Shown in pieces: positions 24,048 through 34,685 of a DNA stretch of 64,000 nucleotides; position 1 is the stretch's first letter; each line of letters begins with the position of its first letter. Source of the stretch: a virus; the IMG/VR virus record IMGVR_UViG_3300030012_003086, positions 24,508 to 88,507 of that record, one strand, 5' to 3'. Below the pieces are notes generated by a model. It was not told the DNA's origin. It ran no database searches and was given only the letters and a program-made list of their open reading frames with translations. The position numbers and the translations under genes are program-made.

Positions 24048-27000
24048 AATTGTTCCTCCAATAAATCAGAATAGACAATAGTAGTGCCTGCCGTGAATCC
24101 TATTGTAGCGGCAGCAGTATTTAACGGTGTGGAGAAACCTAATGTAAACGCAGTGCCACTTGTGGTTCTTGTTCTCGCTTTGATTCTAATTGGTTTTATT
24201 TTGATTTCTTCAAAGAAGTCAGATGATTTACTTGGTTCCTTGAATGTTTTAGTTCTTCTTAATCCTTTAATGTTTTTATTTTCTAGAAGTAATTCACCAA
24301 ATCTATCTTCTAAACCTTTATTATTTTCTCCTAATTTTAGTTTAGTTAATCCTGTTATAGTGTATTCTTTTTCGACTATAACAAATTCTGCTCTTATTGT
24401 ATTTTGTCTCGCTAATAAAAATTGACCTTCTACTTCTATTACATCACCGGGCTTCAAAACAAATAGTCCTCTTCCACTGACTTCAATTTCAATTGTTTCT
24501 CCCATTTTACTATGCACTTTTAGTAAATTACTTGCTCTTATGTCGGCTTCTTCTTGAGTATATATGTTTTCATCTGTAATTTCTAAAGTCTTTTTGCCAT
24601 TTTCTTTTATTTTTCTAATATCTTTACGAACAGATTTTATGTTTCTTCCATACACAATAACTTCATTAAAACTATCAAATAACTTTTTTCCTTTCTTTAT
24701 GCTTCTAATGTTATACTTTGAGTCTCTATCAGAAATTTTTACTTTAGGTCTATTTAGTGCTGAGTTATTATCTCTAAGAATAAATTTTTTATCGTGTGAT
24801 ATTTTTCTATCTTTTCGGCTAAGTAATGAATTTGCAGCAGCCAATAAACTAACTCCTCTAAACTCAGGAGAAACAAACACAGGATATTCTGTTAAATTTT
24901 GCTTGGTAAATTCTAATCCTTCATCTTCAAATATATCATTGAGTAACTCATCGGTTTCAAAACAAACATTTACTCCACAACCTATTGTTGCGATATCATA
25001 ATCACCTTTAATATTTTCAAGTATTTTTAATGAAAATATTTCTCCTATTGAAACTGCTCCAACCATTTCTGCCATTTTACTAAAAGTTAATTGATGAGTA
25101 TTGAAACTAGAATTAGAAACTACGCTAATATCGGTTTTTAATTTATTTTCACCATCTGTCATTCCCGCAGTAAAACTATCTTCATCATTTAGTAATCCGG
25201 CAATATCAGTTTGATTTCTATATACTAAGTGTGAACCACTGCCTTTATTGCTTGGGTCAGCAATAATATACATTGATGATATTCCTTCGCCGTGACCTGT
25301 ATTTTCATAAGTTTTACTACCATTTCCTCTATTTTCAATTACTGTTTTCGGTCCTTTCGTATTTCTGTATTTATAGGATTTAATTTCAGAATAACATTCA
25401 TCATCATACGGTTTCTTTGTAAATGTTGGAGATAAACAGTAGGTCTTAATAATTTTAGGACTAAAATCATAAAAAGTATTTTCTGCAACTCTCATAACTT
25501 TATACGCTACATCAACAGATGAAGCGTTATCTATTACTATCTCATGTCTAGTATTAGTAGCAGTCCTTGTAATTGTATGTGAAATAACATAATGTATTCT
25601 TTGAGGAATAGATTCACCTGTTCCTCTTAATGATTTTTCACCTGCTGCCGAATCGCTACTTTCAAATGCATCTTCATTACTAGAATTTTGTCCAAAGGTT
25701 TTTCCGCTAAAACTAACTAAATAACAACCTGTTAGATTAGGTGCATAATTGAGCCACAAATTTTTAACTTCAGTCCCTGTTCCTTCTTCATCAACTGTAA
25801 ATGAAAATTTCTTACAGTCAGTGCTATCCCCCACTGCTTTTACTGTATGAGAACCTGTGTATAGATTGCCGCCGCTTTGTGTTGTAAATGACAGATATGG
25901 CTTAAATAAAACATATCCTCCATCTGCTTGAAAGGGCGTTTCCCCATCTTTGGAAACTTTACCGCTTCCTGTATAATGAGCAAATCCTTGTTGAGATTTT
26001 CTTCTAAGCATTAATTTATGAGGATGTGTAACACTTACATTACTTTCAGCATGGAAGTTATTTAGTAAAGGAGCATGTTCCATAATCATTGATGAAGTCA
26101 TGCCTGCACTAACAGATGCTTGTCCTCCATCTTCAATATCATATCTATCTAAGAATACAGGGAGTGTCTGTTGATATGTATTTCTATTTTGTAGTCTAGA
26201 TATTGATTTAAGAACCTCTGACTTGTGAGTATTTCCATCTGTGCGAACTAAAGATTCATCTCCGACTTCAGCATATTGAACATTTCTCATAGGATTGATG
26301 GCTTTCGCACTTGCGGTTGCGGTTTGTAATTTATCAAATAAAAATAATCTTTCCATAACAACAGTGCTACTGCTATACGTCTGACTCGTTGTTCTTCCTA
26401 AATAATGACCTGCTTCGGTAAATAGATGATACTGCTTATTTGCCGTTAAAACAGGAGTTCCTGTTAAAACTAAATTTACATTATTGCCATTGTTTACTGC
26501 CTGTCCGATATTAATTCTTAATTGCGTTCCTGAACTATCCACTAAATTAGCCCTTGTTGGCAACGATGTAGGAACAGTAAATACAGGCGGCAAAGCAATA
26601 TCAAATAATTCGGCTTCTGCCGACGCTATGTTATCAGTAAGACTAAAAGTATGGGGTGGATTGGCTGACGTGCTTGCTATGTTATTTGGCAAAAAGTCTT
26701 CATGATATTCATCGTCATTATCTTCAGCATATCCATCCATACCATCTCTTCTTCCAAATAATTCGTTTTGGAATACTGCTCCTTTTATCATGTGTATAGG
26801 CTGATTAAACATATCAACAAATGTGTCTTTACTACCATGTCCTTGAATAAACAAACCCGGAGCATCCTTATCAATAGCATATATTACAGTTAAACTTCCT
26901 TTTGTGTTATTATCATTAGCATACGGACCTGCTCCGCCCGATGAAGAATCAAAGTCAATTGTAGCACCATATGTTTGAGCGAAAGATTGTCCAATCCAAT

Positions 27001-30000
27001 TTCCATTGTCAGTATAAAAATTATACCCTTTTGAATTTTCTAAATTATTTGGAGCAGCATTTAGTGTTATTGAATCAGCACCGTAGTCTGAACTCGCTAA
27101 AGTAACATTTGAACCTCCCGAATCCACAACTTTGAAAAGATTACCCATAGTATTTCCTCGTTGTAAATCAATGGTTTTTTCTTTGTCAGGTAAATTTTCA
27201 GCATCAACCGAATTAAAATGCCAATCTAATGTCATTTCAACTAATCTTAACATTGTAAATTTTTTAAGATTATTAATATTAGGTCCACTTACAATTTGAG
27301 CCAACTGCGTTTCATCATCTGTATTAGATATAGATGAACCTCCACCTAAAGACTTAGTGTGCGAAGAAGAAACTTCTGATTCGTTACCATTTCTTTGTAA
27401 TAAAATACTAAAATCACTTAAGTCTCTAGAACCATAGTATAAACTTGTTTTTCTTAAATCAGATTCTGGTAATAAATCACAGGTAGTAAACAAAAAATTG
27501 CGGGAAACTTTAGAATCAAATTGTTGTAAATTTCTTTCCCAATTTCTTTGTCCCGAAATATATTCATTAGACATATATCTTCTTTTAGGAGCAGTGTTTC
27601 CTGTTAAATAGTAATCCCAAAAATTAGTTCCTCTTGACGGTAAATTTCCTCTTTTCTCAAACATACCTTGTTTTGCATGTAAATCAGTAAAGTCATCTTT
27701 TCGAGAATTAGTTATTGTTGGAACGCTAGTAACATATCCATTTCTAAATCTATAAGCGAGAGCATAGTAATTAGTTTTACTAGGTAAATCATAGTATGCA
27801 CCTACTTCTTTTTGATTAGAAGTATTTTTCTTTATAGGATATTCGTTAAAGAGATTGTAATTTCCTCTCTCTAAATCTAAGAATCTGTAATATGGTGGCC
27901 CATATCTAGTTATGTAATCAGTAGTTACTGTTGAAGAAAGAGTATCATGTATATGAATATTGAAAGGTAATAGTCCCTTTGTGTTGCTTATTATAGGACT
28001 AGCCTTTTGAATTAAAGAAGAAGGCTTATTTATAAAATACATATCAGTAGTATCTTTACCAATAAGTGACCATATCTGATGGCTACTAGAACTTGAAGCA
28101 CTTATGCTTATTTCTCTGTCTAATAACAATAAGTGATGAGTCCCGCCTAAATCAGAAACAGACCTAATAAAATAACCCATAAATGTAAATTCGCCTGTAG
28201 AAACTTCTTTAACGAATACAGGGTCATTTCTCTTAAACAGTCCCTCTATTCCCGCACCTGTGGTTAAATAGGCTTTGTTTGTAAGAGTATGAGGATAGGA
28301 TGAACCGGTTATGGTAAGACTCGTATTTGCTAGAGTCATATTGTCTGCATCATAGGTATCATTTTCATCAACCCTTCCTAGATATAGTCCTACTCTCGGT
28401 GCTAGTTGAAGAACAGTATTTTTATCCTCAGTTTTTTTAGAAATAATTACAAAGTCACTCAAGCCGTTTACTACATCATCTTCTAAATAGTTTCCACTAA
28501 CATCATCCTTTAATCTAGATTGAAATGCTCTATCCTTTTTGATATTTGCAATTGCTTCAAAATTATATCCTATTGCTCCTGTTGTAGTATTTTTTGATGA
28601 GCCTGCTAATTTTCCGGTTTTTGCACCCGAAGAATCAACAGTTATTCCTCCGTTAAAGAAAACTCCTTTGTTTGATGCCCCATGTAATGAACTAACACTT
28701 TCTGAGTTTTTAGTGCTGGCTTGTAATGCTTTCTTGAAAGTAAATGGTTTTTTATTTTGTATATACAATGCTGAAGATGAGGCTAATTTAACGCAACTTC
28801 CAAATTCTAAAGTTAATGTAGTGCTATCATGACCACTTTGTATTATGCCTATGAAGTTTTTATTTGTGTCAAATATAGCGTCACCCACTGCCAGTGATGC
28901 TATAATTCCACTAATTGATATGCTTGTGCTATTGATATCCTTATCAGCCGATACTGTAACAGAAGCACCTCCACTCGTTTCTGCCGCAGTAATGCTCTGT
29001 AAAGGAGAAATAGATGAATGTATTATATCTTGTGTAAATAGAGTATTTTTATTTATTATAGGAGAAACTAATTTGCGTATATCATCTCTTCCTACTATTT
29101 CTATTACAGGCTGACCATTATCAAAATCTTTACTTATTTCTTCAACTGCCCCGTTAAATAATTCTAACTCTACTGAACATTTACCAAATGCATAGTCCAA
29201 ACTTGTAAAACTATTTACTGTATTTTCTCTATAATGTGTTTTTTCAGGCTCTAATCTAAAGCAACTATGAACTCTATCTCCAAATAAAACTCTAACAGTT
29301 CTGCTAGTATAATTTACATCATTAAATAAAATAACTGCATTATTATATCTAGAATCTGTATAAGAAGATAAAGTAGCCCCGTTTATTTTATATGTGAATG
29401 AATCAACATCGAGAGGCAAAGTATGACTTGTTAATGCACTTAATCCTGTATAAGTAACATCAGTATCTAATTCTAAATTTGTCATTAGAGTTTTTGTTAT
29501 AGGCGACCATTTTCTTCGATATATTTTATCTCCGACTGAGAAAGGTGCTGAAGACCTAACTGAAAAAAAAGTTTCACTCTCTAAACGCCATTTATTATTA
29601 CAAACTACTGTGTGTAAATTACTAGACGGAGCAGAAATACTATCAACAAAGCCTATGTAATTACCTATTTTTATTTCTTCATTTTGCCCCCATAATACTC
29701 TAGCATCGTAATCTCCTTGAGTTTTAAACTTTAGATTAGTGCTTCCGCTAGTAATTGAATCTAAAACCAAATCGGTTTCAAACCAACCACTCAAATGTAT
29801 TTCTTCTATTTGTTCTCTAATTACTAAATCGTCTTGAATATTATTTTTTAAAGAAAATACGTTTTTTATGTCTAATATTTTACATTCTGCAATACCTGAT
29901 TTATCAGAAAGAGAATCAAAAATAACACTTTCAAATAAATTATTTTCTCTATTTAAGATATTAGGCGAGTCTTCATAATGAAGGTAAGTTATTGGGCCTG

Positions 30001-30934
30001 TAAAATCATCTAAAGGTGTATTATCATCTAACTGTCTTCTAGCGTTTAATGCCCAAGTATTGTAACTATTAGGATTAGGTGTAATAGAACCCACATCATA
30101 ATACAATTTAGTATCTGTCTGATTATCTGCCGTAGGAGTGTCCATTAATTTTCTGTTATCTATTATTTCTGCATTTAAAGTAAATTTACTTTTATCTATA
30201 ACTCTAAATTTTGCACTTTGCTTAGTAGTAAAGGTTGAAATTGTGTTTAAAGTAATAGAAGTAGCAGTCCCTCTAGCATAACATAATTTGTATTTTGTAT
30301 TGTGGTCTAGTTGATTCTTTTTATCTAGCCTGTCATTATAAAAATGAAATAGAGGTCTAGAAACCATAAGATTGTCATTATGTCTTGTATCTGAACTTGC
30401 GCCCTTTAACAGTAAACCAGCAGTTACGGCAACTACTGAGTTATCAGTTACACTTGGTCCTTTAAATACAATAAATTTAGTGCCTTTTGGTATTTCATTA
30501 CCTAACTTAGGAGTAAATTCTAACGCATCCCCTAATACATCATCAGTAATTACATCAGTAATTTTAGCAAAATGATGTTCCTTTATTTTATCAGCATAGA
30601 TTAGAATGAAGTGGTCATGAGTAGTTAAGTTAATTGCGTTAAACTGTTGTCCCTCATTATTTTCTTTTCTAAATGCTTTTACTCTATAACCGGGAGTATT
30701 TTCTAAATTTTCGTTATGGTTATCATATGCTCCCGTTGTAATCTTTTGCATAGTAGTAACTGTGCTATTATCGTTTCTTATTTCGGCACATATATATTCG
30801 TTACCGGGGGAAACATTGTATCTAATTACGGGATTAGTAGGGCAGTCATGATTAATATTATTGCCGGTATCTCCCCAAGTAGTATTTATTCCTGTGCTAC
30901 TATGCACACCTTCTTTCATAACATACAATGACAT
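24044..30934 (-). CDS. Very large tail tip / hub protein
   Basis: 2296 residues, the largest protein in the window. Most of the length is beta-rich with many short Ser/Thr/Asn strands. The last 450 residues resemble phage baseplate hub proteins: KKLFDSFNEVIVYGRN, then TQEEADIRASNLLKV and FVLKPGDVIEVEGQF, typical of the gpD/gp27-like barrel region. It ends in a short hydrophobic Ala/Thr-rich tail. Likely forms the tail tip that contacts the cell envelope and links the tube to fibres. The length is comparable to central tail fibres of siphoviruses such as lambda gpJ. Starts at ATG 30934 with GAGGTGG upstream. Confidence 0.75.
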   Translation of the reverse strand: MSLYVMKEGVHSSTGINTTWGDTGNNINHDCPTNPVIRYNVSPGNEYICAEIRNDNSTVTTMQKITTGAYDNHNENLENTPGYRVKAFRKENNEGQQFNAINLTTHDHFILIYADKIKEHHFAKITDVITDDVLGDALEFTPKLGNEIPKGTKFIVFKGPSVTDNSVVAVTAGLLLKGASSDTRHNDNLMVSRPLFHFYNDRLDKKNQLDHNTKYKLCYARGTATSITLNTISTFTTKQSAKFRVIDKSKFTLNAEIIDNRKLMDTPTADNQTDTKLYYDVGSITPNPNSYNTWALNARRQLDDNTPLDDFTGPITYLHYEDSPNILNRENNLFESVIFDSLSDKSGIAECKILDIKNVFSLKNNIQDDLVIREQIEEIHLSGWFETDLVLDSITSGSTNLKFKTQGDYDARVLWGQNEEIKIGNYIGFVDSISAPSSNLHTVVCNNKWRLESETFFSVRSSAPFSVGDKIYRRKWSPITKTLMTNLELDTDVTYTGLSALTSHTLPLDVDSFTYKINGATLSSYTDSRYNNAVILFNDVNYTSRTVRVLFGDRVHSCFRLEPEKTHYRENTVNSFTSLDYAFGKCSVELELFNGAVEEISKDFDNGQPVIEIVGRDDIRKLVSPIINKNTLFTQDIIHSSISPLQSITAAETSGGASVTVSADKDINSTSISISGIIASLAVGDAIFDTNKNFIGIIQSGHDSTTLTLEFGSCVKLASSSALYIQNKKPFTFKKALQASTKNSESVSSLHGASNKGVFFNGGITVDSSGAKTGKLAGSSKNTTTGAIGYNFEAIANIKKDRAFQSRLKDDVSGNYLEDDVVNGLSDFVIISKKTEDKNTVLQLAPRVGLYLGRVDENDTYDADNMTLANTSLTITGSSYPHTLTNKAYLTTGAGIEGLFKRNDPVFVKEVSTGEFTFMGYFIRSVSDLGGTHHLLLLDREISISASSSSSHQIWSLIGKDTTDMYFINKPSSLIQKASPIISNTKGLLPFNIHIHDTLSSTVTTDYITRYGPPYYRFLDLERGNYNLFNEYPIKKNTSNQKEVGAYYDLPSKTNYYALAYRFRNGYVTSVPTITNSRKDDFTDLHAKQGMFEKRGNLPSRGTNFWDYYLTGNTAPKRRYMSNEYISGQRNWERNLQQFDSKVSRNFLFTTCDLLPESDLRKTSLYYGSRDLSDFSILLQRNGNESEVSSSHTKSLGGGSSISNTDDETQLAQIVSGPNINNLKKFTMLRLVEMTLDWHFNSVDAENLPDKEKTIDLQRGNTMGNLFKVVDSGGSNVTLASSDYGADSITLNAAPNNLENSKGYNFYTDNGNWIGQSFAQTYGATIDFDSSSGGAGPYANDNNTKGSLTVIYAIDKDAPGLFIQGHGSKDTFVDMFNQPIHMIKGAVFQNELFGRRDGMDGYAEDNDDEYHEDFLPNNIASTSANPPHTFSLTDNIASAEAELFDIALPPVFTVPTSLPTRANLVDSSGTQLRINIGQAVNNGNNVNLVLTGTPVLTANKQYHLFTEAGHYLGRTTSQTYSSSTVVMERLFLFDKLQTATASAKAINPMRNVQYAEVGDESLVRTDGNTHKSEVLKSISRLQNRNTYQQTLPVFLDRYDIEDGGQASVSAGMTSSMIMEHAPLLNNFHAESNVSVTHPHKLMLRRKSQQGFAHYTGSGKVSKDGETPFQADGGYVLFKPYLSFTTQSGGNLYTGSHTVKAVGDSTDCKKFSFTVDEEGTGTEVKNLWLNYAPNLTGCYLVSFSGKTFGQNSSNEDAFESSDSAAGEKSLRGTGESIPQRIHYVISHTITRTATNTRHEIVIDNASSVDVAYKVMRVAENTFYDFSPKIIKTYCLSPTFTKKPYDDECYSEIKSYKYRNTKGPKTVIENRGNGSKTYENTGHGEGISSMYIIADPSNKGSGSHLVYRNQTDIAGLLNDEDSFTAGMTDGENKLKTDISVVSNSSFNTHQLTFSKMAEMVGAVSIGEIFSLKILENIKGDYDIATIGCGVNVCFETDELLNDIFEDEGLEFTKQNLTEYPVFVSPEFRGVSLLAAANSLLSRKDRKISHDKKFILRDNNSALNRPKVKISDRDSKYNIRSIKKGKKLFDSFNEVIVYGRNIKSVRKDIRKIKENGKKTLEITDENIYTQEEADIRASNLLKVHSKMGETIEIEVSGRGLFVLKPGDVIEVEGQFLLARQNTIRAEFVIVEKEYTITGLTKLKLGENNKGLEDRFGELLLENKNIKGLRRTKTFKEPSKSSDFFEEIKIKPIRIKARTRTTSGTAFTLGFSTPLNTAAATIGFTAGTTIVYSDLLEEQL

Positions 30935-32049
30935 TACAAATCCACCTCTTCAAATGTTAAAAACATTAAATTATTTTCAGCAGTGGGTTTCAAAACGCCG
31001 GAATCAAAGGCTGATACCGTTCCTTTTGAATAAGACATTTCATGAAATACTCCATAAAATTGTTTATTACTAACTGCCATGTTAGTAGGTATTCCCGATT
31101 GTCTTGGAAAAACATTAGTCCCATTTGCTCCTAAAAATAAATCCTCGGCATCCAATTGAAAATCAGTAGTTTCTGTTCTATCAACTGATTTAATTATTCG
31201 CCCGTTGTATAATATGCTGAGAGTCCTTCTTACATTATTGTATGTTACTCCTATATGACACACGTCATTAACATAGGTTGCTTCTTTTAGTGCTTCTCTA
31301 TATATGGATTGACCAACAAGAGAAGAAGAAGGAGTCTTACTCAATGTAACCGTTGTTCCGCTTAAATTAGTAATTCTTCCTATATTTACTGAATTAAATC
31401 CATTTCTAGTAAACAATAAATCTCCTAAGTTATACACACTAGAGGCGGGTGAAAATGCCGAAGTAAATGTATTACCTCCACTATAAGCCGAACCCCCTAA
31501 AGACTCTAATCTTTTATGAGTTAATCTTCCGTCTGTATTGAATATACCCAAAGCATCTGATAGTCTAATAGGTTGAGTTACCGAAGGATTAATTATTGCG
31601 TCGCTAGTTAAAGTAGTCGTGGTTGAACCGGTTGTTAATTCAACTTTAATTTTGTATGTGGCAGGATTATTGTAATTCAAAGTATCAGTAAAATTTGAAC
31701 CTGTAGTATAAGAATCATTTACTAAGAAAATTTTCAATTTAGTGCTATGAAATATAGTCATTTCATGACCAGCACCCACATAACTCTTCACGGAAAAATG
31801 ACCTGCGTTAGGCATGGTCTTCTTTGAAGTAGTAACATTCTCACTGCTACCATTTGTTTCATAGGGAGTAATTAAAGCATCAAATGTAAATGAACCTTGA
31901 TGACCCCATATTCCGTAAGGTTGGTCTGTTGTTGTTAAAGAATCACTTTCAATATCCGGTATATTATCTGAGTAATCTATTTTAACACAACCATTACACA
32001 TTATAGGAAATACCAATCCTTTTTTATTTCCTATTGTTAATGTCTGCAT
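30934..32049 (-). CDS. Tail protein with LamG/ConA-like lectin region
   Basis: 371 residues. GIWGHQGSFTFDALITPYE begins, and RRTLSILYNGRIIKSVDRTE with a later FLGANG and FYGVFHEMSYSKG complete, a pattern typical of concanavalin-like/LamG domains (strand, NG turn, then a loop with D/E and a final A-L-x-x-F-E). A Ser/Thr-rich beta insertion lies in the middle. Likely binds surface glycans or decorates the distal tail. Overlaps the hub gene start by 1 nt. Confidence 0.6.
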   Translation of the reverse strand: MQTLTIGNKKGLVFPIMCNGCVKIDYSDNIPDIESDSLTTTDQPYGIWGHQGSFTFDALITPYETNGSSENVTTSKKTMPNAGHFSVKSYVGAGHEMTIFHSTKLKIFLVNDSYTTGSNFTDTLNYNNPATYKIKVELTTGSTTTTLTSDAIINPSVTQPIRLSDALGIFNTDGRLTHKRLESLGGSAYSGGNTFTSAFSPASSVYNLGDLLFTRNGFNSVNIGRITNLSGTTVTLSKTPSSSLVGQSIYREALKEATYVNDVCHIGVTYNNVRRTLSILYNGRIIKSVDRTETTDFQLDAEDLFLGANGTNVFPRQSGIPTNMAVSNKQFYGVFHEMSYSKGTVSAFDSGVLKPTAENNLMFLTFEEVDL

Positions 32050-32053
32050 ATTA

Positions 32054-32785
32054 TCACACCGTAAATGCTATTTCAAATTCTAAACTAAAACTTATGCTAC
32101 TTGGGTCTGCCGCAGCAAAATCGGTTGAGAAACTTCTAACAAATCCTTTTAGTCCCGTAGCGGTTTGTGAATCGGGAAAATCAGTAACTAATAAAATAGC
32201 ACCTTGATTATCTAAAGTATTATCATATCCTCTAGCAGCATATGTAAATGGAATTAAATTAGAAGACCTATCCGAGTTTCTATATTGATATCTGCTATTT
32301 ACTTTAGAATCCATCAAAAAAATCAACTCATTCATATTTTGCATATCTTGAAATGTAGTCCCATCTGTATTAGAGTGTATTAATTGAGCAACTTCTTCCT
32401 TTGTCATATCTATTGTTAATATCTCATCCACAAGTGAAGGATTCATATCACTTTCAGCAAATGTTCCTGCTGCTCTTGAAGCAGTAGGCGTATTTTCTGA
32501 GGCATCATAAAACTCCGGCCCAGTATCGTCAAATTTTCTTTTAATAGTTTGGTCAACTATAATTCCTGTAACGGAAACAGTTTTACTAGCCATACCTAAA
32601 TTTAACGCCACTGTTCTAGATTCACCACTAAACATACCGGATAAAGGAACGTCAAAAGATGGAACTGTCTTAGTGGTTGATACGCTAATACTTTCTGCTT
32701 TTAGTGCAACAGTATTTATTCCTAAGTTATCACTATCATAAGAACCTAGTTTTAGATATACAAAATGCGTTCCATCTGCCGTCAT
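32054..32785 (-). CDS. Distal tail (Dit-like) protein
   Basis: 243 residues, beta-rich, located between the tape measure and the hub complex, the canonical place of Dit. Residues 30-75 (SISVSTTKTVPSFDVPLSG to KTVSVTGIIVDQTI) look like the N-terminal belt found in Dit/T4 gp53-type tail proteins, and the end FSLEFEIAFTV is a typical closing strand. Function inferred from position and fold type; no definitive motif. Confidence 0.5.
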   Translation of the reverse strand: MTADGTHFVYLKLGSYDSDNLGINTVALKAESISVSTTKTVPSFDVPLSGMFSGESRTVALNLGMASKTVSVTGIIVDQTIKRKFDDTGPEFYDASENTPTASRAAGTFAESDMNPSLVDEILTIDMTKEEVAQLIHSNTDGTTFQDMQNMNELIFLMDSKVNSRYQYRNSDRSSNLIPFTYAARGYDNTLDNQGAILLVTDFPDSQTATGLKGFVRSFSTDFAAADPSSISFSLEFEIAFTV

Positions 32786-32789
32786 ATAA

Positions 32790-34685
32790 TCACCTGCTCA
32801 TGCTTGAAGATGTGCTTCTATTAATTTCTCTATTGATGATGTTCGCAACCTTTTGGGCTATCTTTCTTATTTCCCCGTCGCTAGTGCCACTTGCATTTAC
32901 TGTTACGTTGATGACATTACCGCCGCCCCTATTCAGCATTTTTTGTGAATCTTTGTTACTATGGACTCTAGAACCCTTTGGAAGACTGACTATTTCCGGT
33001 CCCTTTTCTCCAACAACCTGCATTGGAGTAGTTACAGGACCACCGTTAGCAAGGAAATCAACCTTATCTTCGAGGAATTTATACAAAGCATAAGCAATAT
33101 ATCCTGCTATTACTATCCAATACAAAGGTGTTCCCTTTAACGCATCTGCTCGGCTCCATATGAACCATGCAAGAGCAAAGGTAGCAAGTATTCCTACTGC
33201 TTTTGCTAAATTTTTACTCGATTTAGTTGCCCATTTAAATCCGGCAGTGAATAATTCTTTTGCTAAAGATATTACTAAACCAACTGTAACTACTAATAGA
33301 ATACCAAGCGTTGCCGCTATTGTTCCTAAGAAACCTTTCAAAAAAGTCCCCGCAGCAAAAACAATTTCTTTTACGTCACCTTTTATTATTGCATTAATAA
33401 GTTCAGTAAAACCTTCATACATTTCCATTACCCGTTCTCCCAAGAAATCTCGAACGATTTCTAATATAGGATAAATGGCTTCATATGCATCTTCAAGATA
33501 CGGCTTAATGAAATTAAATACTGCCATCGCTATACCTATGAATAGAGTAGCAAAAAAGATAAATTTCAAAGCATGGAGTGTAAATTTAGCAACTGAATAC
33601 AATCCGTCCCCCACTGCTTTAAATCCTTCAGCAAAAATGTTCTTATGTATTTGTAACTGCTCAATTTGTTTTTCAGCATTATCTCTTACTTCATTAGCAG
33701 CCTCTTCATTTTTTATTGCATAATCTAATTGATTTTCTAGTATTCTTCTTCTTTTTTGGAAATCTTCTTGGCTTTCTTGAACCGTAATTTCAAATGTTCT
33801 ATTACTCTCAAGTTGCCTTTGCATTTCTTCTTCAAATCTATATGCATCAGTTAATTGCTTTTGCATCTCTTCCATTCTTTTATCAAACTTTTCTTGGCTT
33901 TCTTGCCCTGCTTTTTTTCCCTTTCTTCCGGGTTTTGTTCTTCGACCCTTTTTTCGTGCTTTTTCAAATTTTTCTTCCAATTCTTCTCTTGCTTTCAGTG
34001 CATCTTGATGTTGTTTATGGAAAACTTGCATTTCGGATGCGGCTCTTTGTTGTATTTCAATTAAATTCTGTGGGCCTTGTTCCTGTAATTCTTGTAATTT
34101 TTTTTCTTGCTGCATTCTTTCCTCTGTTGCTGCCTTTGCTTGTTGAACAAGCCCGTCTTCTTGGTCCATCAATTCTTTTAATTCTTTTTTCTTTTGTCTT
34201 CTCATAAAGGCTTCTTCTCTAGTATAACCTAAAGTGGCTTTATATCCTCTAATTAAAGTAGTAAACATATTATTTTGAATTTCAGCATCTTCTCCTGACT
34301 TTCCTGAAACTGCAAGCATGGCTTGATTTACTGCTAAAATAGATGTTGAAAATTTATTTACTAATCGGAAAGCACCCGGAGGGAGAAAACCATATACAAT
34401 TTTTCTAGCGGTTTTTGCTCTTAAGCCGAAAACTTTAGTTTCATCTGAGGTTGAAGTTAAAACATCATAAAACCCCTTCATTTTTTTACTAGCGAATTCA
34501 GTTCCATCAGCAGATTCAATCGCTGCCTTAGTCTTTTTCTTTTCTGCTTTTTCACTTAATGTTTTAAGTTTAGTTTGGCGTTCCTCTAATTTATTGAGTT
34601 CATCCATCGCTTTAATCTGCTTTTCAAGAGCAATAGTCAATTTGTTAATTGAATCCTCCATCTGTGCGATTTTACCCATAAACAT
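32790..34685 (-). CDS. Tail tape measure protein
   Basis: 631 residues from ATG 34685, which overlaps the stop of the frameshifted chaperone frame (TGATG). Long coiled coil from about 150 to 340 rich in Glu/Lys/Gln (EKKLQELQEQG and similar). Hydrophobic segments follow: KFIFFATLFIGIAMAVF, TIAATLGILLVVTVGLVISL, and YWIVIAGYIAYALY. The C-terminus has GGPVTTPMQVVGEKGPEIV, the GGxV...GExGPE motif common near the end of tape measure proteins. It sets tail length and is ejected into the host envelope. At this length it implies a tail of roughly 95 nm if 1.5 angstrom per residue holds. Confidence 0.85.
   Translation of the reverse strand: MFMGKIAQMEDSINKLTIALEKQIKAMDELNKLEERQTKLKTLSEKAEKKKTKAAIESADGTEFASKKMKGFYDVLTSTSDETKVFGLRAKTARKIVYGFLPPGAFRLVNKFSTSILAVNQAMLAVSGKSGEDAEIQNNMFTTLIRGYKATLGYTREEAFMRRQKKKELKELMDQEDGLVQQAKAATEERMQQEKKLQELQEQGPQNLIEIQQRAASEMQVFHKQHQDALKAREELEEKFEKARKKGRRTKPGRKGKKAGQESQEKFDKRMEEMQKQLTDAYRFEEEMQRQLESNRTFEITVQESQEDFQKRRRILENQLDYAIKNEEAANEVRDNAEKQIEQLQIHKNIFAEGFKAVGDGLYSVAKFTLHALKFIFFATLFIGIAMAVFNFIKPYLEDAYEAIYPILEIVRDFLGERVMEMYEGFTELINAIIKGDVKEIVFAAGTFLKGFLGTIAATLGILLVVTVGLVISLAKELFTAGFKWATKSSKNLAKAVGILATFALAWFIWSRADALKGTPLYWIVIAGYIAYALYKFLEDKVDFLANGGPVTTPMQVVGEKGPEIVSLPKGSRVHSNKDSQKMLNRGGGNVINVTVNASGTSDGEIRKIAQKVANIINREINRSTSSSMSR

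Noticed and set aside
33794-34207. Plus-strand frame rich in Phe/Leu opposite the tape measure gene
   Set aside because: Apparent membrane protein is only the reverse complement of Glu/Lys coiled coil codons.
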